This document shows, in pieces, positions 32,576 to 43,489 of a DNA stretch of 64,000 nt (position 1 is its first letter; each line of letters begins with the position of its first letter). Under the pieces are notes generated by a model. It was not told the origin of the DNA. It made no database searches and saw nothing but the letters and a program-made list of their open reading frames with translations. The stretch spans positions 111,005 through 175,004 of the forward strand of contig JAKUCV010000388.1 of assembly GCA_028386065.3 (NCBI GenBank), given 5' to 3'. Both the position numbers and the translations under genes were made by a program. This stretch comes from Turnera subulata. Taxonomy: Eukaryota; Streptophyta; Magnoliopsida; Malpighiales; Passifloraceae.

Positions 32576-32879
32576 TTCCATGCTGCCCCCTTGGTATGCA
32601 CCCATGCATATTCCACTTGTAATTTAACGCTAAGTATCATCATGATGTTTTCCACCTTTGAAAATAAAGAAGAAATTATTGAACATATTTTTATTTTTAG
32701 TAGGTCCCTAAGTTTAACAACTCAAATTATTAGCTCTTCTCTAGCTAGAATCAGAAAAAACATTGTGAAAGGCCTGAAACTCCTACACATATATATAAAT
32801 AGCCTCCAACAAAAGTATTCATAAGCAAAAAGGGTCTATAATGATCACATATAATGAACACTTGCTCTTTTGCTTCTAC
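32576..32879. other. Spacer after TNL1
   Basis: The probable 3' UTR of TNL1 with AT-rich sequence. AATAAA-like words (GAAAATAAAGAAG at about 32660) could serve as a polyadenylation signal. Nothing else is seen. Confidence 0.35.
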
Positions 32880-33181
32880 GGATTCAATAAATTGCAAATC
32901 GTAGGTACCCCGATCACCGGGCTGTACTGATCAAAATCTCAGTATCAACCCCCTGAAACACGGGCCATAAGGCCAAGCCCACCCGAAAGTGGAGTGAGAT
33001 CGGCTCCGCTACCATTTGTCACGCCCCAAGTAATCGACTGGCCCAGAATAACTTCCAATGCTGGGCCGAAACCACGTGGCCCAAAAGCTTAAGCTTGAAG
33101 TTATTTGGTAGCCAACTTCTTGGTGCATATATGCCCAAGACCTCTCTCGCTTACTTCCGATGTGGGACTTGGGTCATCACA
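32880..33181 (-). mobile_element. Fragment of a small-LTR retroelement (LTR plus primer site)
   Basis: 33017-33181 starts TGTCACGCCCC and ends GGGTCATCACA, like a ~165-bp LTR. Directly beside it, minus strand, is TGGTAGCGGAGCCGATC (32998-33014), a primer-site motif similar to that of the intronic Copia, with about 120 bp of leader (32880-32995) beyond. The short LTR suggests a TRIM-type element. No second LTR was found. Confidence 0.45.
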
Positions 33182-33341
33182 AGGCTAGAAGACAACTAGA
33201 ACTTAAGATATAAAGTCTAATGAACTGATAAGGAATATGGTTTCAACTGAGACAAGTTAAATGGTATCGATCAGAATTGTTGGATGTTGCAATTTCATGG
33301 AAGTAATCTTTTCATCAAGTGATACAAATGGGAGGGAAGAG

Positions 33342-33778
33342 TGTAATGCCCCGGATTTTCATAATTTAATTTATGAAATTTTCGAAAATTTATTTTCAAT
33401 TTTACCATTGAAGAATTTCCGAATTTTTGGTAAGTGTATATATTTTCCTTGGAATTTTTAATTCTAAGTTGTTGTCGTTGGAGCTAATGCGTGTTCGGAG
33501 GTGAAATGCAAAGGCACGTGTAGTTTTGGTGTAGAATAAAAAAAGAAAAAAAGAATATTAACTTGACTTAAGGGCGGGTTGGCCGCGTCGAAAAGCCAAA
33601 ATGACGTTGTTTGGCTTTTGGGCGGGTCAAAATCCTAGCCCCTCTCTCTTTTCCTCTTTTCTTTCTTTTTCTACTTTCTTCTTTTCTCTTCTCCCGAGCT
33701 GCTTCTCCACATTTCTCGCCTCTTCTCCACGATTCCTCCTCCCGTCCATTGAACTTCACCGTCGTCTGTAGCAAGATC
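33342..33778 (+). mobile_element. Partial LTR of a Tekay/Del-like chromovirus
   Basis: TGTAATGCCCCGGATTTTC and the following ATTTTCAATTTTACCATTGAAGAATTTCC match the starts of the chromovirus LTRs at 9093 and 10047 with substitutions. A CT-rich tract at 33640-33730 corresponds to that at 10385-10570. The fragment stops near 33778. Confidence 0.65.
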
Positions 33779-33799
33779 AAGACATAAAAAAATTAGAGT

Positions 33800-34085
33800 C
33801 TTCTTAAGCTCAGAACTAACAAACAATAGACACAATTAACAAAAGATTCACGAAGACAACGTTACTTGCCTCAGAGCAGAGAATCCTTCTTTGAATTGGC
33901 ACCTTCTTCTAATTGAAATCACATCCTACATGGGCCGTAACCATGAATTCTTAATTTCTTATGGGGATCTTGCTTTCTTTCCTGTAAGCTTTGATATCAA
34001 CAGTTGATGGGCTATGGCCCAAGAAGGAGGGGATTTCATTTTTTCTTGAGTGGCGAAGAGATGAAATATACTTTGTGACATTGGA
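33800..34085. repeat. Recurring block, copy C (partial)
   Basis: CAAAAGATTCACGAAGACAACG, CTTCTAATTGAAATCACATCC and ATGGCCCAAGAAGGAGGGGATT match 17975-18230 and 15560-15770. It is internally deleted relative to those copies. Confidence 0.65.
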
Positions 34086-35004
34086 AAATTCGTGATGACT
34101 TCCAAATAAAACAGAATATGAGTCCCTTTTGTCTTTTTATTAATGTTAAAATGAATTATCTATATTTTAAAATTATGTTGTTCACAAAATTTTGAAGAAG
34201 AAAGCATAGCAGTTTCATTACAATTAGGTATCTATTTGAAAATTAAATATTAAGTACCTATAAAGTACCATTCCACGTGATATATGCTATACTATATAAC
34301 TAAATATTCTTTCCTTAGTATCATATTTTATTTGTTGAAAATAAAATTTATTTAAATGAAGGGTTAATGTATTCTCTTATGCCTAATTTAGCTTGCCGAT
34401 CCGTAGTATAAAATATTATTATGTGAATAATGATAGGTTAATCTGTTAATAGGCAAAGTCTCCGTCAATACAAGACCTCATGTCCTCCTCCGAAAAAGTG
34501 TGTTTTCTAGCCAATAGGTCGACAATTCCAGGTTGTCCTCTAAAAAATTGTTTTAAAAGATTGTGCTTGCTAGCTAATAGATACTTAAATTTAACAGTCT
34601 ATCTACTAATAATCATTCAACCATTGATAGGTCGACCTGTGAATTTGGCAGGTCGACCTCTACGCAATAAAAAAAATTGTATTTACTCACTAATAAGTTG
34701 ATCTGTTAATTTAAACATATTGACCTATTAATAATTATATTAATTATTTAGTTGATAGATCGGCATGTGATTTTAATGGGTTGACCCATTAATAACTATT
34801 AGGTCGACCTCCTAGAATGAATGGATCTACCCCAACTCTTAATAAGTTATAAATTTAAATTTATAATTGAAATGGAAATAAAAATATTCTTAACTAAGGA
34901 AAGTATTTATTATTCTTTGAATTCTTCAAATTAATATTACATAAAATTTAATTAATAAAAAATAATTATAGTGAGTACTATACTCATGGAGCACCATAGA
35001 ATGA
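34086..35004. other. AT-rich spacer with scattered AGGTCGACCT-like motifs
   Basis: No gene. Between 34430 and 34820 short words around GGTCGACCT and TAATAGGTC recur at uneven spacing (34506, 34641, 34652, 34801), with decayed versions between. It could be a degraded minisatellite or transposon end. Confidence 0.35.
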
Positions 35005-35333
35005 CCCACATTAATAAATTAATTAAGTAGGCCAATACCTCATATGTGGCATATGCTATGCCATCTTGCTTACCATAGTTCTGTGGATGATTAATCATGT
35101 CCATAGACAATTATGCTTCCTGGAAGTGATTTCTGTAGCTTGGTTATCAATCTTTTAAGCTTTTTATTATAGGATTGTGAGGAGTCTGTATGCTCTTCTC
35201 TTATACAGGACGGATCACTTGGATTTGGTTGAAATTTATTGTCTTTTGAATGGGAGGGAATGCGGCCAACCCAATTGGAGCAAGCCCAGCTATTGCCATA
35301 GAACGGCCTCCTAGGTTGTACAGATCCTACATA
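35005..35333 (-). pseudogene. GDSL exon-2 fragment upstream of TNL2
   Basis: The minus-strand reading covers nearly all of exon 2 of the intact GDSL gene (49005-49266): DPSCIREEHTDS, YNKKLKRLITKLQKSLPGS, then a deletion of about 14 bp before HPQNYG and the donor site CTTACC. Splice-side sequences on both edges (TAGGATCTG; CATAG/GTAAGC) are retained, so it derives from genomic DNA and not from a retrocopy. Confidence 0.78.
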
Positions 35334-35404
35334 AAAAAAAAAAAACATAGAAGAACAGTCACAAATGTTACCAATGTGCTTGTAGCACATTGATTGTAAG
35401 ACGG

Positions 35405-35830
35405 TAAATAATCTACACAACCGTTTTCTTTGGCATTTCCTAAGGGAATGGATGGGAAGGGAAGGGATGGGAATAGTGGGGAGGGGACAATTTTAACTTT
35501 AACTTGTTTGGATATATTCATTAAAGGAAAAGGAGGGGAATGGTAGGTAATATTTTCAAATTACATAGATATCCTTATTTATAAATTTTTTAAAAAAATA
35601 TAAGAGGCTAATCATGGAATTTCAAGTCACCATCTAGTTCTAAAATTTTCGTCCCCTCCATTCCCCACCAAATCGGCGGGGAGACATTTTAAAGGAATGG
35701 AAGGGAATGAAGGTTAAAAAATTCTCCTCCCCCTCCATTAACTTTCTTTTCCAAACAAGGTTAAATTAAAAATTCTCCTCCCTTCCCCTCCCTTCCCCTT
35801 CATTTCCCATCTATCCAAACAAACTGTAAG
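35405..35830. repeat. Inverted-repeat MITE-like element, purine/pyrimidine-rich arms
   Basis: The left arm GGATGGGAAGGGAAGGGATGGGAA...AACTTGTTTGGATATATT and the right arm CCAAACAAGG...CCTTCCCCTCCCTTCCCCTTC...CCAAACAAAC are inverted copies. Classic arms of a small non-autonomous DNA transposon. Exact ends and target duplication were not resolved. Confidence 0.5.
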
Positions 35831-36130
35831 CAATGGAGAAGAAATATGATACCTATCTATTCTTTTCCTTTCACATTTCCTTGACTCAAGGCTTGATGAA
35901 GACTTAAAATATGTCGGGACAAAAAAATAAAGACATAAAACGTGGAGTGGTTGGTTGCTTGAAAAAACTGGCAAGATATATAAATCAAGAATCAACTTCT
36001 ACTGTAGGAAGTTGGCAAATATCTACAAAAACATCCCCATAGTACCCAGTCATCTAAGCAATGACAAAACTTAAAATACTCTCATTTAAATTTCTTTCTC
36101 TATCTATCCAAGAGACTATACTGCCATCAA

Positions 36131-36230
36131 AATGAATATAGAATTCCATTTAGGCATAGTCCAATGTCATTTCAGTCGTTGTTGGATATTGCTACGTTGG
36201 ACTATGCCTAAATGCAATTCTATATTCATT
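36131..36230. repeat. 34-bp hairpin in the TNL2 upstream region
   Basis: 36131-36164 and 36197-36230 are inverted copies, 33 of 34 bases pairing, with a 32-base loop containing CATTTCAGTCGTTGTTGGAT. In TNL1 and TNL3 the corresponding loop sequence runs the other way (ATCCAACGACTGAAAT, CACCCAACGACTGAAAT), so the segment inverted here with duplication of its edges. It ends 78 bp before the TNL2 start codon. Confidence 0.8.
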
Positions 36231-36308
36231 ATTAGTGCATTCATTTGACACCTTATATACACATCTTGCAGTTACATTATCTTTCTGAGTTCTAGCTACT
36301 CTTCTTGA

Positions 36309-39300
36309 ATGGATACTATAGAATCCTTAGAAGCAGAAGATCATCAGCAAGCCCCCTCCTCTGCAGAGCCTGATGAGTCCGTTCATTATCATGTGTTCTT
36401 GAGTTTCAGAGGTCCGGATACCCGATATACCTTCACTGATAACCTTTACAGACAGTTAACTGGAGGAGGATATCATGTGTTTAGGGACGATGATGAGATC
36501 CCGCCGGGGCAGAATATAAAGTTGGAGCTAAAGAAAGCAATTCAGGAGTCAAGAATATCTGTAGTTGTTTTCTCCAAAGACTATGCTTCCTCGAAATGGT
36601 GCTTGGACGAGCTGGTGATGATCATGAAACGCCACAGAGAAGATGGCCACCATGTTCTGCCAGTTTTTTATCACGTGGATCCATCTGATGTGAGGAATCA
36701 GAGGGGGAGCTTTGCTAAATCTTTTGTTCAACACGACAAGGATTTCAAGGAAGAGATGGACAGAGTGAAGGGATGGAGAGCTGCATTAAGAGAAGTTGGT
36801 GCTCTCGAAGGAGTAACTTTTGAGAAAAACAGGTACGTACTGATAAATTCTGGATAATTATGTTGGAGTCTAGGAATATTTCTGGTACGAAAAGGAGACA
36901 ATAGATTGGAATTTTCAAGGCTTTCCCCAGGTTTTCTGATTCCATACAACTGTGGCTTGTTAAATATTAATCTTAGCTAATTTAATTAACGGGGCGTTGA
37001 ATTGTTAAATTTTTTAAAGGTCATGCTTTTTAATATTTGCTCATCTTGATGACATGTAGATATGAGTTCGATGTAATTCAAGAAATCGTTAAAATTGTTG
37101 GAAACCAAGTGCGGCTCAAAATTCTCAATGTTGCCCCCAAGTTGGTCGGCAGAAAATCAGTTATAGATCTCATCAACTCCTGGGTGCAACATGGCTCACC
37201 GCATGATGTTAGCGTAGCAACAATTTGTGGGATAGGCGGGATTGGGAAGACAACTATTGCCAGGGAAATCTATAATATGAACTCCGACAGATTCGAAGGA
37301 AGTTGCTTTCTTGAAGATGTTAGAGAAATGTCAAAGCAACATGGGTTGGTTTATTTGCAAACCAAACTTCTTCAAGACCTTACGAGAAAAACTGTGAATT
37401 CAATATTTGGGGTGTCTGAAGGGAGTGCTATGATCAAGCATGTTGTAAGTTACAAAAAGGTGCTTCTCGTTCTGGATGATGTGAATGATTTCGACCAATA
37501 TGATAAATTGATCGGAAAGAAAGACTGGTTTTGTCCAGGAAGCAAAATTATCATTACCACGAAATCAAAGAATATACCGAGGGCACATGAACGTGATGAG
37601 ATGTTCGAGATTAGGCCATTGGGATATGATGAATCACTTGAGCTATTGAGTTGGCATGCATTTGGCCAAGATCATCCTATGCAAGGGTATGATGAGTGCT
37701 CCTGTGGTTTGGTGCGTTGTTGTGGTGGACTTCCATTGGCCCTTCAAGTTTTGGGGTCTTCTCTGTCTGGTACCACTATAGATGTATGGGAGAGTGAACT
37801 TCAAAAGTTGGAAGCAAACCCTAACCGCAAGATTCGAGATGTTCTACATATAAGTTATGATTCTCTTCCAGACAGTCACGATAAGATGTTATTTCTTGAC
37901 GTGGCCTGTTTCTTCATTGAAGTTGACAAAAATTATGCGGTTAAAATATTGGAGGGTTGTGGCTTTCAGTCAGCAGCTAGATGTCTATTAACTGTCAATC
38001 ATGAAGGTAAGCTGATGATGCATCAATTGATCAGAGACATGGGCAGGGATCTTGCTCGTCAAGAATCATTAGACAATCCAGGAAAACCAAGAAGAGTGTG
38101 GGATACTGAAGATGCGATCTCTGTATTTACTGAAAACACTGTAAGTACCACTATGCATTATATTATGTGATATGTGTGAGGAGAACAACATTTATGCCCC
38201 TGCATATAGTTCTTGTTCAAGCTTTCAATGTCTTGTCTGGTTTAAATTAAACTACTTATTTTCTTTCCTCACTTGTTCCAAAACAGGGTACAGAATCAGT
38301 TAGGGGTTTTAGCCTGAGGCTTCCATTTCCCGATTCACATTCCACCCAACTCCGTAAAGAAAGTTGTTCAAAAAGGCGTAGGCTAAACTTCTCCTTTTGG
38401 GCATCAAGAAACAATTCTCCAACAGTTCTGTTTTCTATGGAGGCATTTGCAAAGATGAAGCACCTGCTGCTGTTGAATCTCAGCAATGTAGAGTTTGAGG
38501 GAGAGTACAAGGATATTCCTCGAACTTTGGTGTGGTTGCATTGGCAGGGATTCTCTCTCACTAATATACCAAATGATCTCTGCATGACAAAACTGGTTGT
38601 TCTTCAGATTCCATATAGTAAATTAAGAGATGTTTGGAAAGGAATCAGAGTATGATTCTATCTTCTCATCAGTGTCTACCATGTTTTATTTGTTTATATC
38701 ATTACCACTGAACTTGTCATACTAGCAGAGGGACTAATCTCTTTTTATCTGGGCAGCATCTCCAGCTTCTAAAAGTACTTGACCTGAGGCATTCCCTGGA
38801 GCTCAACAGAACTCCCAACTTCAAAGGACTCCCTAGTCTTGAGATCTTGGTACTGGAAGGCTGTATAAACTTAAAGGAGGTTGATGAATCCATTGGATAC
38901 CTGGTAAAACTTGATTCATTAAACCTGAAGGACTGCAAAAAAATCCATTTAAAGCTTCCGGTGTTGAAATCTCTGAAAGAACTTAACATATCGGGTTGTC
39001 CCAATCTGGGAAACTTGCCTGAGGTGTTGATGAAGTTCGAGTCCTTGACAGTGCTAAACGTAGATGGAATCATGATTAAGGATTTTAGAGAAGCCAAATT
39101 GTCTTGGATGCGATGGGCATTGTGGTTTTGGAAACTGCCAAGAAGCTCTGCACAGTCAACCTGCATTGAGTTTGATTTTTTTCCTAGGACACTGACAACG
39201 CTAAACCTTGCAAACTGCGGTTTGTCAGATGATTCCTTTTTTGATGCTGATCTTAGCTGCATGGCCTCGTTGGAGTTGCTAGATCTTAGTGGGAATCCCA

Positions 39301-40403
39301 TTACATGTCTGCCAGAAAGTATCAAGCAACTCCAACTCGAATACCTTGAGCTAACCGGATGCCAAAGGCTGAAATCGGTTTCTGTGGCTGCAGTGGCATC
39401 TATTGATGTTAGAGGTTGTAGATCATTGAAAAGGATTGAAATAACTGAGGGAAGCTTGTCAGAGGGCATTACATGTATATTTTCCCACTTTTGTCCGGAG
39501 CTTGTTGAGATCGGAGGTCGCTTCAAGCTAGAACCTCTTGGAAACATCGACAGCGAAGTAAAGAAGCATTTGGGATTAGAGAATAATGATATGATCTCCA
39601 CAGCGAGCACTAATGATCAAGTACTTATAAGACTGCTAAATAAAATTACAATGTCACCACATGTTTCTAGTATTTATCAGGTACATGCTCGCTCGCTAGC
39701 TACTTTTCTTTTTTTTTTCTTTTTGGGAAACATATGTTATAATATTTGTGTAGTGCCTATATATATATATCTTCATGACCTTAATTTATTGTGATATTAT
39801 TGATTTATGGAAGATTCCATTGGCATTATTTTATATGTCAGGTTTCACATGAGTTTCCGATGCATAGTGTTTTTTCACCTGGAGGAGGTGCGGTTCCAGA
39901 GTGGTTTGTTCATCGCAGGGGGACAGAGGAGGACAACATATCTTTCCATCTTTCGCCGGTGGTTGGTCGTCATAAGCTCATTGGTTTTAGTTTATGCATT
40001 AAATATTGCACCGATTGGAAAGGACTAGGAGAACATACTTTTAATACGCGTGATTTTGGTTTAGTTATCAGCAATGTAATTGCGGGAAAAAAGATTCAGT
40101 ACGAACCAGTAGGTCATGGCCTTAATTACAAGAAGCTTACACTCCAAGGATAGGTTAACATGGGTGAGTTACTGGAGGCTAGAAGATCTTGGAGATCTCA
40201 TCCATCTGGGTGAAGGTGACAAGGTGATGCTTATACTCTTTCCGTTCTCATATGTTGCAGAAGAGTGGGGGATACGTCTTGTATTGTATACCAGGAAGAG
40301 GAGGAGGAGGAGGAACACGTCCCAACCAATGCCACGCCAGCCGTCCTATCCTCTTTACACGCATCGGCAGAGACCTCGATCCGGGAAGTTCTTGAAAGGT
40401 TGA
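36309..40403 (+). pseudogene. TNL2: TIR-NB-ARC-LRR resistance gene with ARC2 deletion and broken C-JID
   Basis: Exons: 36309-36832 (TIR), 37060-38140 (NB-ARC), 38287-38649, 38757-39680 (LRR), 39842-40153 (C-JID to premature stop; recognisable homology goes on to about 40400). TIR and nucleotide-binding motifs are intact (WCLDELV, GIGGIGKTT, LLVLDDVND, GGLPLAL, MMHQLIRDMGRD). Two defects are visible against TNL1 and TNL3. In ARC2, about 9 residues (…GIRNLMDR…) are missing in frame near 37975. In the C-JID, a frameshift near 40120-40150 replaces the GIPRS..DM segment and stops at 40153, while WVSYWRLEDLGD and EEWGIRL persist in another frame to 40403. A roughly 1096-residue protein is still encodable, so it may be expressed, but both defects lie in regions important for switch function and ligand recognition. 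Confidence 0.82.
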
Positions 40404-40849
40404 GTCTCTTTTTGATACGGATCCTTTTTATGTTAGGGTTAGGTGTTCAAACAAAATACTTAAGTGTAAGCTGTAGTACACAAGGTTGATTCACAGGGAC
40501 CATGTAAATAACGCTGGAATTGATGCAAGAGTTCCAAGGCATTATGAATGATAGTTGGAATAAGGAGGCTCTGATCCTGGAAGATGGTTGCAATTATGCA
40601 TATGTTAACTATCAGTACTGCAACTGTATTGAGAGGGCTAAGAGCAGCCACTATTTGTTCTTGGATATGATTCACCTGAGATGGGCTAGGATTTATAGGA
40701 ATTAAAAAAGCTGATATGTATAAACAGTGGCCATCCTTCCAAAAGTCATGGGCACCCTTTTTGTGGCAATATGGAGCGCGCACTGGGTAAGCTAGCCCCA
40801 TTTTTGAGCCCAATTCTTGCATATAATGTGGGTACGTATAGCTTCACTT
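40404..40849. other. Spacer after TNL2
   Basis: Nothing recognisable. Short open frames on both strands lack homology signals. Confidence 0.3.
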
Positions 40850-41035
40850 GGTATATGCTATGCCATTATAATCAACCTACAAAAATGACTTCCAGGAAGC
40901 AGAATTGTCTATATGCAAACATTTATGACAGATTAATGGACACATGATTAATCACCCACAGAACTATGGTAAGCTAAATGGCATAGCATATGCCACACAT
41001 ATGAGGTATTGGTCTACTACTAGTACTCACTACTT
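40850..41035 (+). pseudogene. GDSL exon-2 fragment, inverted relative to the others
   Basis: On the plus strand, TGACTTCCAGGAAGCAGAATTGTCTATATGCAAACATTTATGA ... CACCCACAGAACTATGGTAAGCT matches the end of GDSL exon 2 plus its splice donor and intron 2 start (reverse of 48950-49085). Its orientation is opposite to the copies at 19070-21445, 35005 and 42490, in step with the inverted block that follows. Confidence 0.75.
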
Positions 41036-41224
41036 AAACTACTAACCGACAACACACTAACAGGTTAATAACCAACTAACACATATAGTCCTAGTCCTAA
41101 TTTTTAGTTTAAACAAACTAATAAATTTAATTCCGTATTATCTATAGTATCGAAAAGTCACATATTCCATGACGACTTATCAAAAAAAAATCTCGCTATT
41201 ATCCAATGTAACCACATATTTTCC

Positions 41225-42450
41225 AATCTTAACGATAAAATCTCATGGATATGCGAGTGTAAATAACATGAAGAACACCCAATTCAATTCACATGTAGTA
41301 CCTACCTAAACCCCAATTATATATTGCTCAAAAAAAAAAAAAACCCCAATTATATAATAACCATAAATTCTATCCATATCCCAACAAAACCATATGCTGG
41401 TATTGTAAGCCTATAAAATCAGCCAGCCTCTTCTATACTATAAGCGCCTTACACTGGGAAGAAAGAAAGGAAGAAAAAAAAAGCTTGAAAATGAGAAATA
41501 TTTTTTTTGTAGTAGTCATCCTCCTCCTTGTTTCGGCTACAAAGTATCATCTGTTGCGTTCGCCACCCAAGAAAAATGAAAATGAAATCCCCTCCCTCTT
41601 CGGCCATATGCCGTGGACGGTGGATATCTTATAGCGGTCTTGCTTGCTTACAGGAAAGAAAGAAAGAAAGCAAGAGCGCTATAAGAAATTAAGCAGCGTT
41701 CACGGTTACGGCCGAGGTGGGATGTGATTTCAATTAGAAGGTGTCTGCTAATTCAAAGGATTCTCCGACTCCAGTATGGAAGAAGAACCCATGAGCTAGG
41801 TAAGTAAAAAAAACCCCTCTCGGGTCAAAAAGCTAGTAACTTGTTTCACTTTATATATTGGCTGGCTCCAATATTCACTGATGGTTAATTTGGAGATGGA
41901 TGTTGCCTTTTTAAAGTGTTAAGGCATGGGCATTACGTTCATCTCTGCATTGCACTTGTTGTAGAAGGAAGTGTGTACAGGACATAATCCTGTTACATGA
42001 GGTGTGCAGCCCAAGTGTTTGATATAATGTCTATGCCACTTTTTGTGTATGAAAAAAGAAAACACGTTCACATCCTGTTACTTGAGGTGTACAGCCCAAG
42101 TGTTTGATATAATAATCGAGTATTGTGATTAATTGTTAATGCATTGTTCTCTTCCTATTTGAGTGCTTTATTGATTTGTTAAAATCTTGCAAAACCATAT
42201 TATTCATTGGCTGTTCTCTATTCTTCAAAGTGTTCTTCTTCTCTGCAGTCCACATCTTGTTTGCATCCTTCCAATGGAACGAAAGCTAGCTAGTCTCTGG
42301 GTTTTAGGTTTAATGCCAAACTCCATGCCACTAGTTAATTAATTAGTCCAATTTCCATTTGCTGAACTTGCAAGTCAATTACCTAGAGTTTGTGCCAAAT
42401 TTCGACCAACAGAGTTTGTGTTACTCGTGTTAATACTATTTCGTCCTGAC
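41225..42450. repeat. Recurring block, inverted copy D (uninterrupted)
   Basis: 41225-41775 is the reverse of 15560-16130 and 18020-18600. 41775-42040 is the reverse of 1655-1938. 42245-42440 is the reverse of 17735-17930. It therefore joins, without interruption, segments that at the left end of the window are split by the 13.6-kb gypsy element. The junction CTCCGACTCCAGTATGG (41763-41779) is the empty integration site. A 66-bp partial duplication around AGGTGTGCAGCCCAAGTGTTTGATATAAT (42000 and 42087) lies inside. Confidence 0.8.
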
Positions 42451-42489
42451 GGGATTGAGTGTATGTTCTAATTATAAACTACAATTTCG

Positions 42490-42745
42490 GTATCGGCCCG
42501 AACAGGACTAATCATAAACTACAGATAACTGGTACATGTAGAGGTTCAAGTTTGTTAAAGGTTTCCAGGCAGCATAAGTCCATGGTGTACCCACATTAAT
42601 AATTTAAGTAGGCCAATACCTCCTCCTATGTGGCAAATGCTATGCCATTTATCTTACCATAGTTCTGTGGATGATTAATCATGTCCATCAACGGGTCATA
42701 AATGTTGGCGTAGACAATTCAGCTCCCTGGAAGTGATTTCTGATA
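42490..42745 (-). pseudogene. GDSL intron-2/exon-2 fragment upstream of TNL3
   Basis: The minus-strand reading of 42655-42740 gives the end of exon 2 (…GSxIVYANIYDPLMDMINHP) followed by the donor CTTACC. 42490-42650 matches intron 2. It is the closest of the fragments to the intact gene. It breaks off at about 42742 into unrelated sequence. Confidence 0.75.
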
Positions 42746-43480
42746 GCATCATCAGCTACCTTATTACAAGACCTAGCTAGAAATATAAGAATGAATGAAC
42801 TCAGTGAATGAGGAAGATAAAAGCAAAATATCCTGTTAATGGAGACCAAACTGTGAGAGATTTGGATCGCTGATCCTTGATAGCTTGAATAAGCTCCATG
42901 AGTTTAATTACAATCCTACATGCTAACCATATCCCCCATGGTATTAATTTGTTCCTTTGCTACCCACAAATTCTGCTCCTTCGGAGATTTGGTGGATGCT
43001 TGAAGTGCTTAACTGACTTTTGAGTGGGAACATACCCAAATCCAACACTGTTTTTTAAATGGGATCAGGATGTTTCGTAGTTGGTACCAAGAAGAAGTCA
43101 CGGTCGCTCCCAATTTTAATTTAGCTGCATATGACGAAGACTTTAGTTACAATATGTCCAACAACAGAAAAGAAAAACAAAGAGTCAAAAGTATGGAGTG
43201 GTGGTGGTGGGTCACTTGAAAGCACAGGTATATGATTATAAAGCATATTGAAACAAGTTGGTAGGATATATATATTATAATTCCCTTTCATTTGTTACAA
43301 TGAAGAAGTCATTGTCGTTCAAATTACTTAATGTAGATGCATGAATGATGCTAGTTGAGGATGACTCATAAAGGGTTCGACAAAAAAAAAAAGGATGACT
43401 CATAAAGGGCATGATAAAGATTTAAAATACTCTCAGCATCTATTGAAAGAAGTTATTGGCAGGATATCTACAAAAACATC
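42746..43480. other. Spacer upstream of TNL3, partly shared with the TNL1 upstream region
   Basis: No gene. 43020-43270 (GTGGGAACATACCCAAATCCAAC, GCATATGACGAAGAC, TATGGAGTGG) matches 21395-21640 upstream of TNL1, so this flank duplicated together with the TNL. Confidence 0.5.
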
Positions 43481-43489
43481 CCTATCGTA

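Noticed and set aside
38717..39610. A 297-codon minus-strand frame over TNL2
   Set aside because: It is an antisense shadow of LRR exon 4. The plus strand carries the LRR motifs and splice sites.
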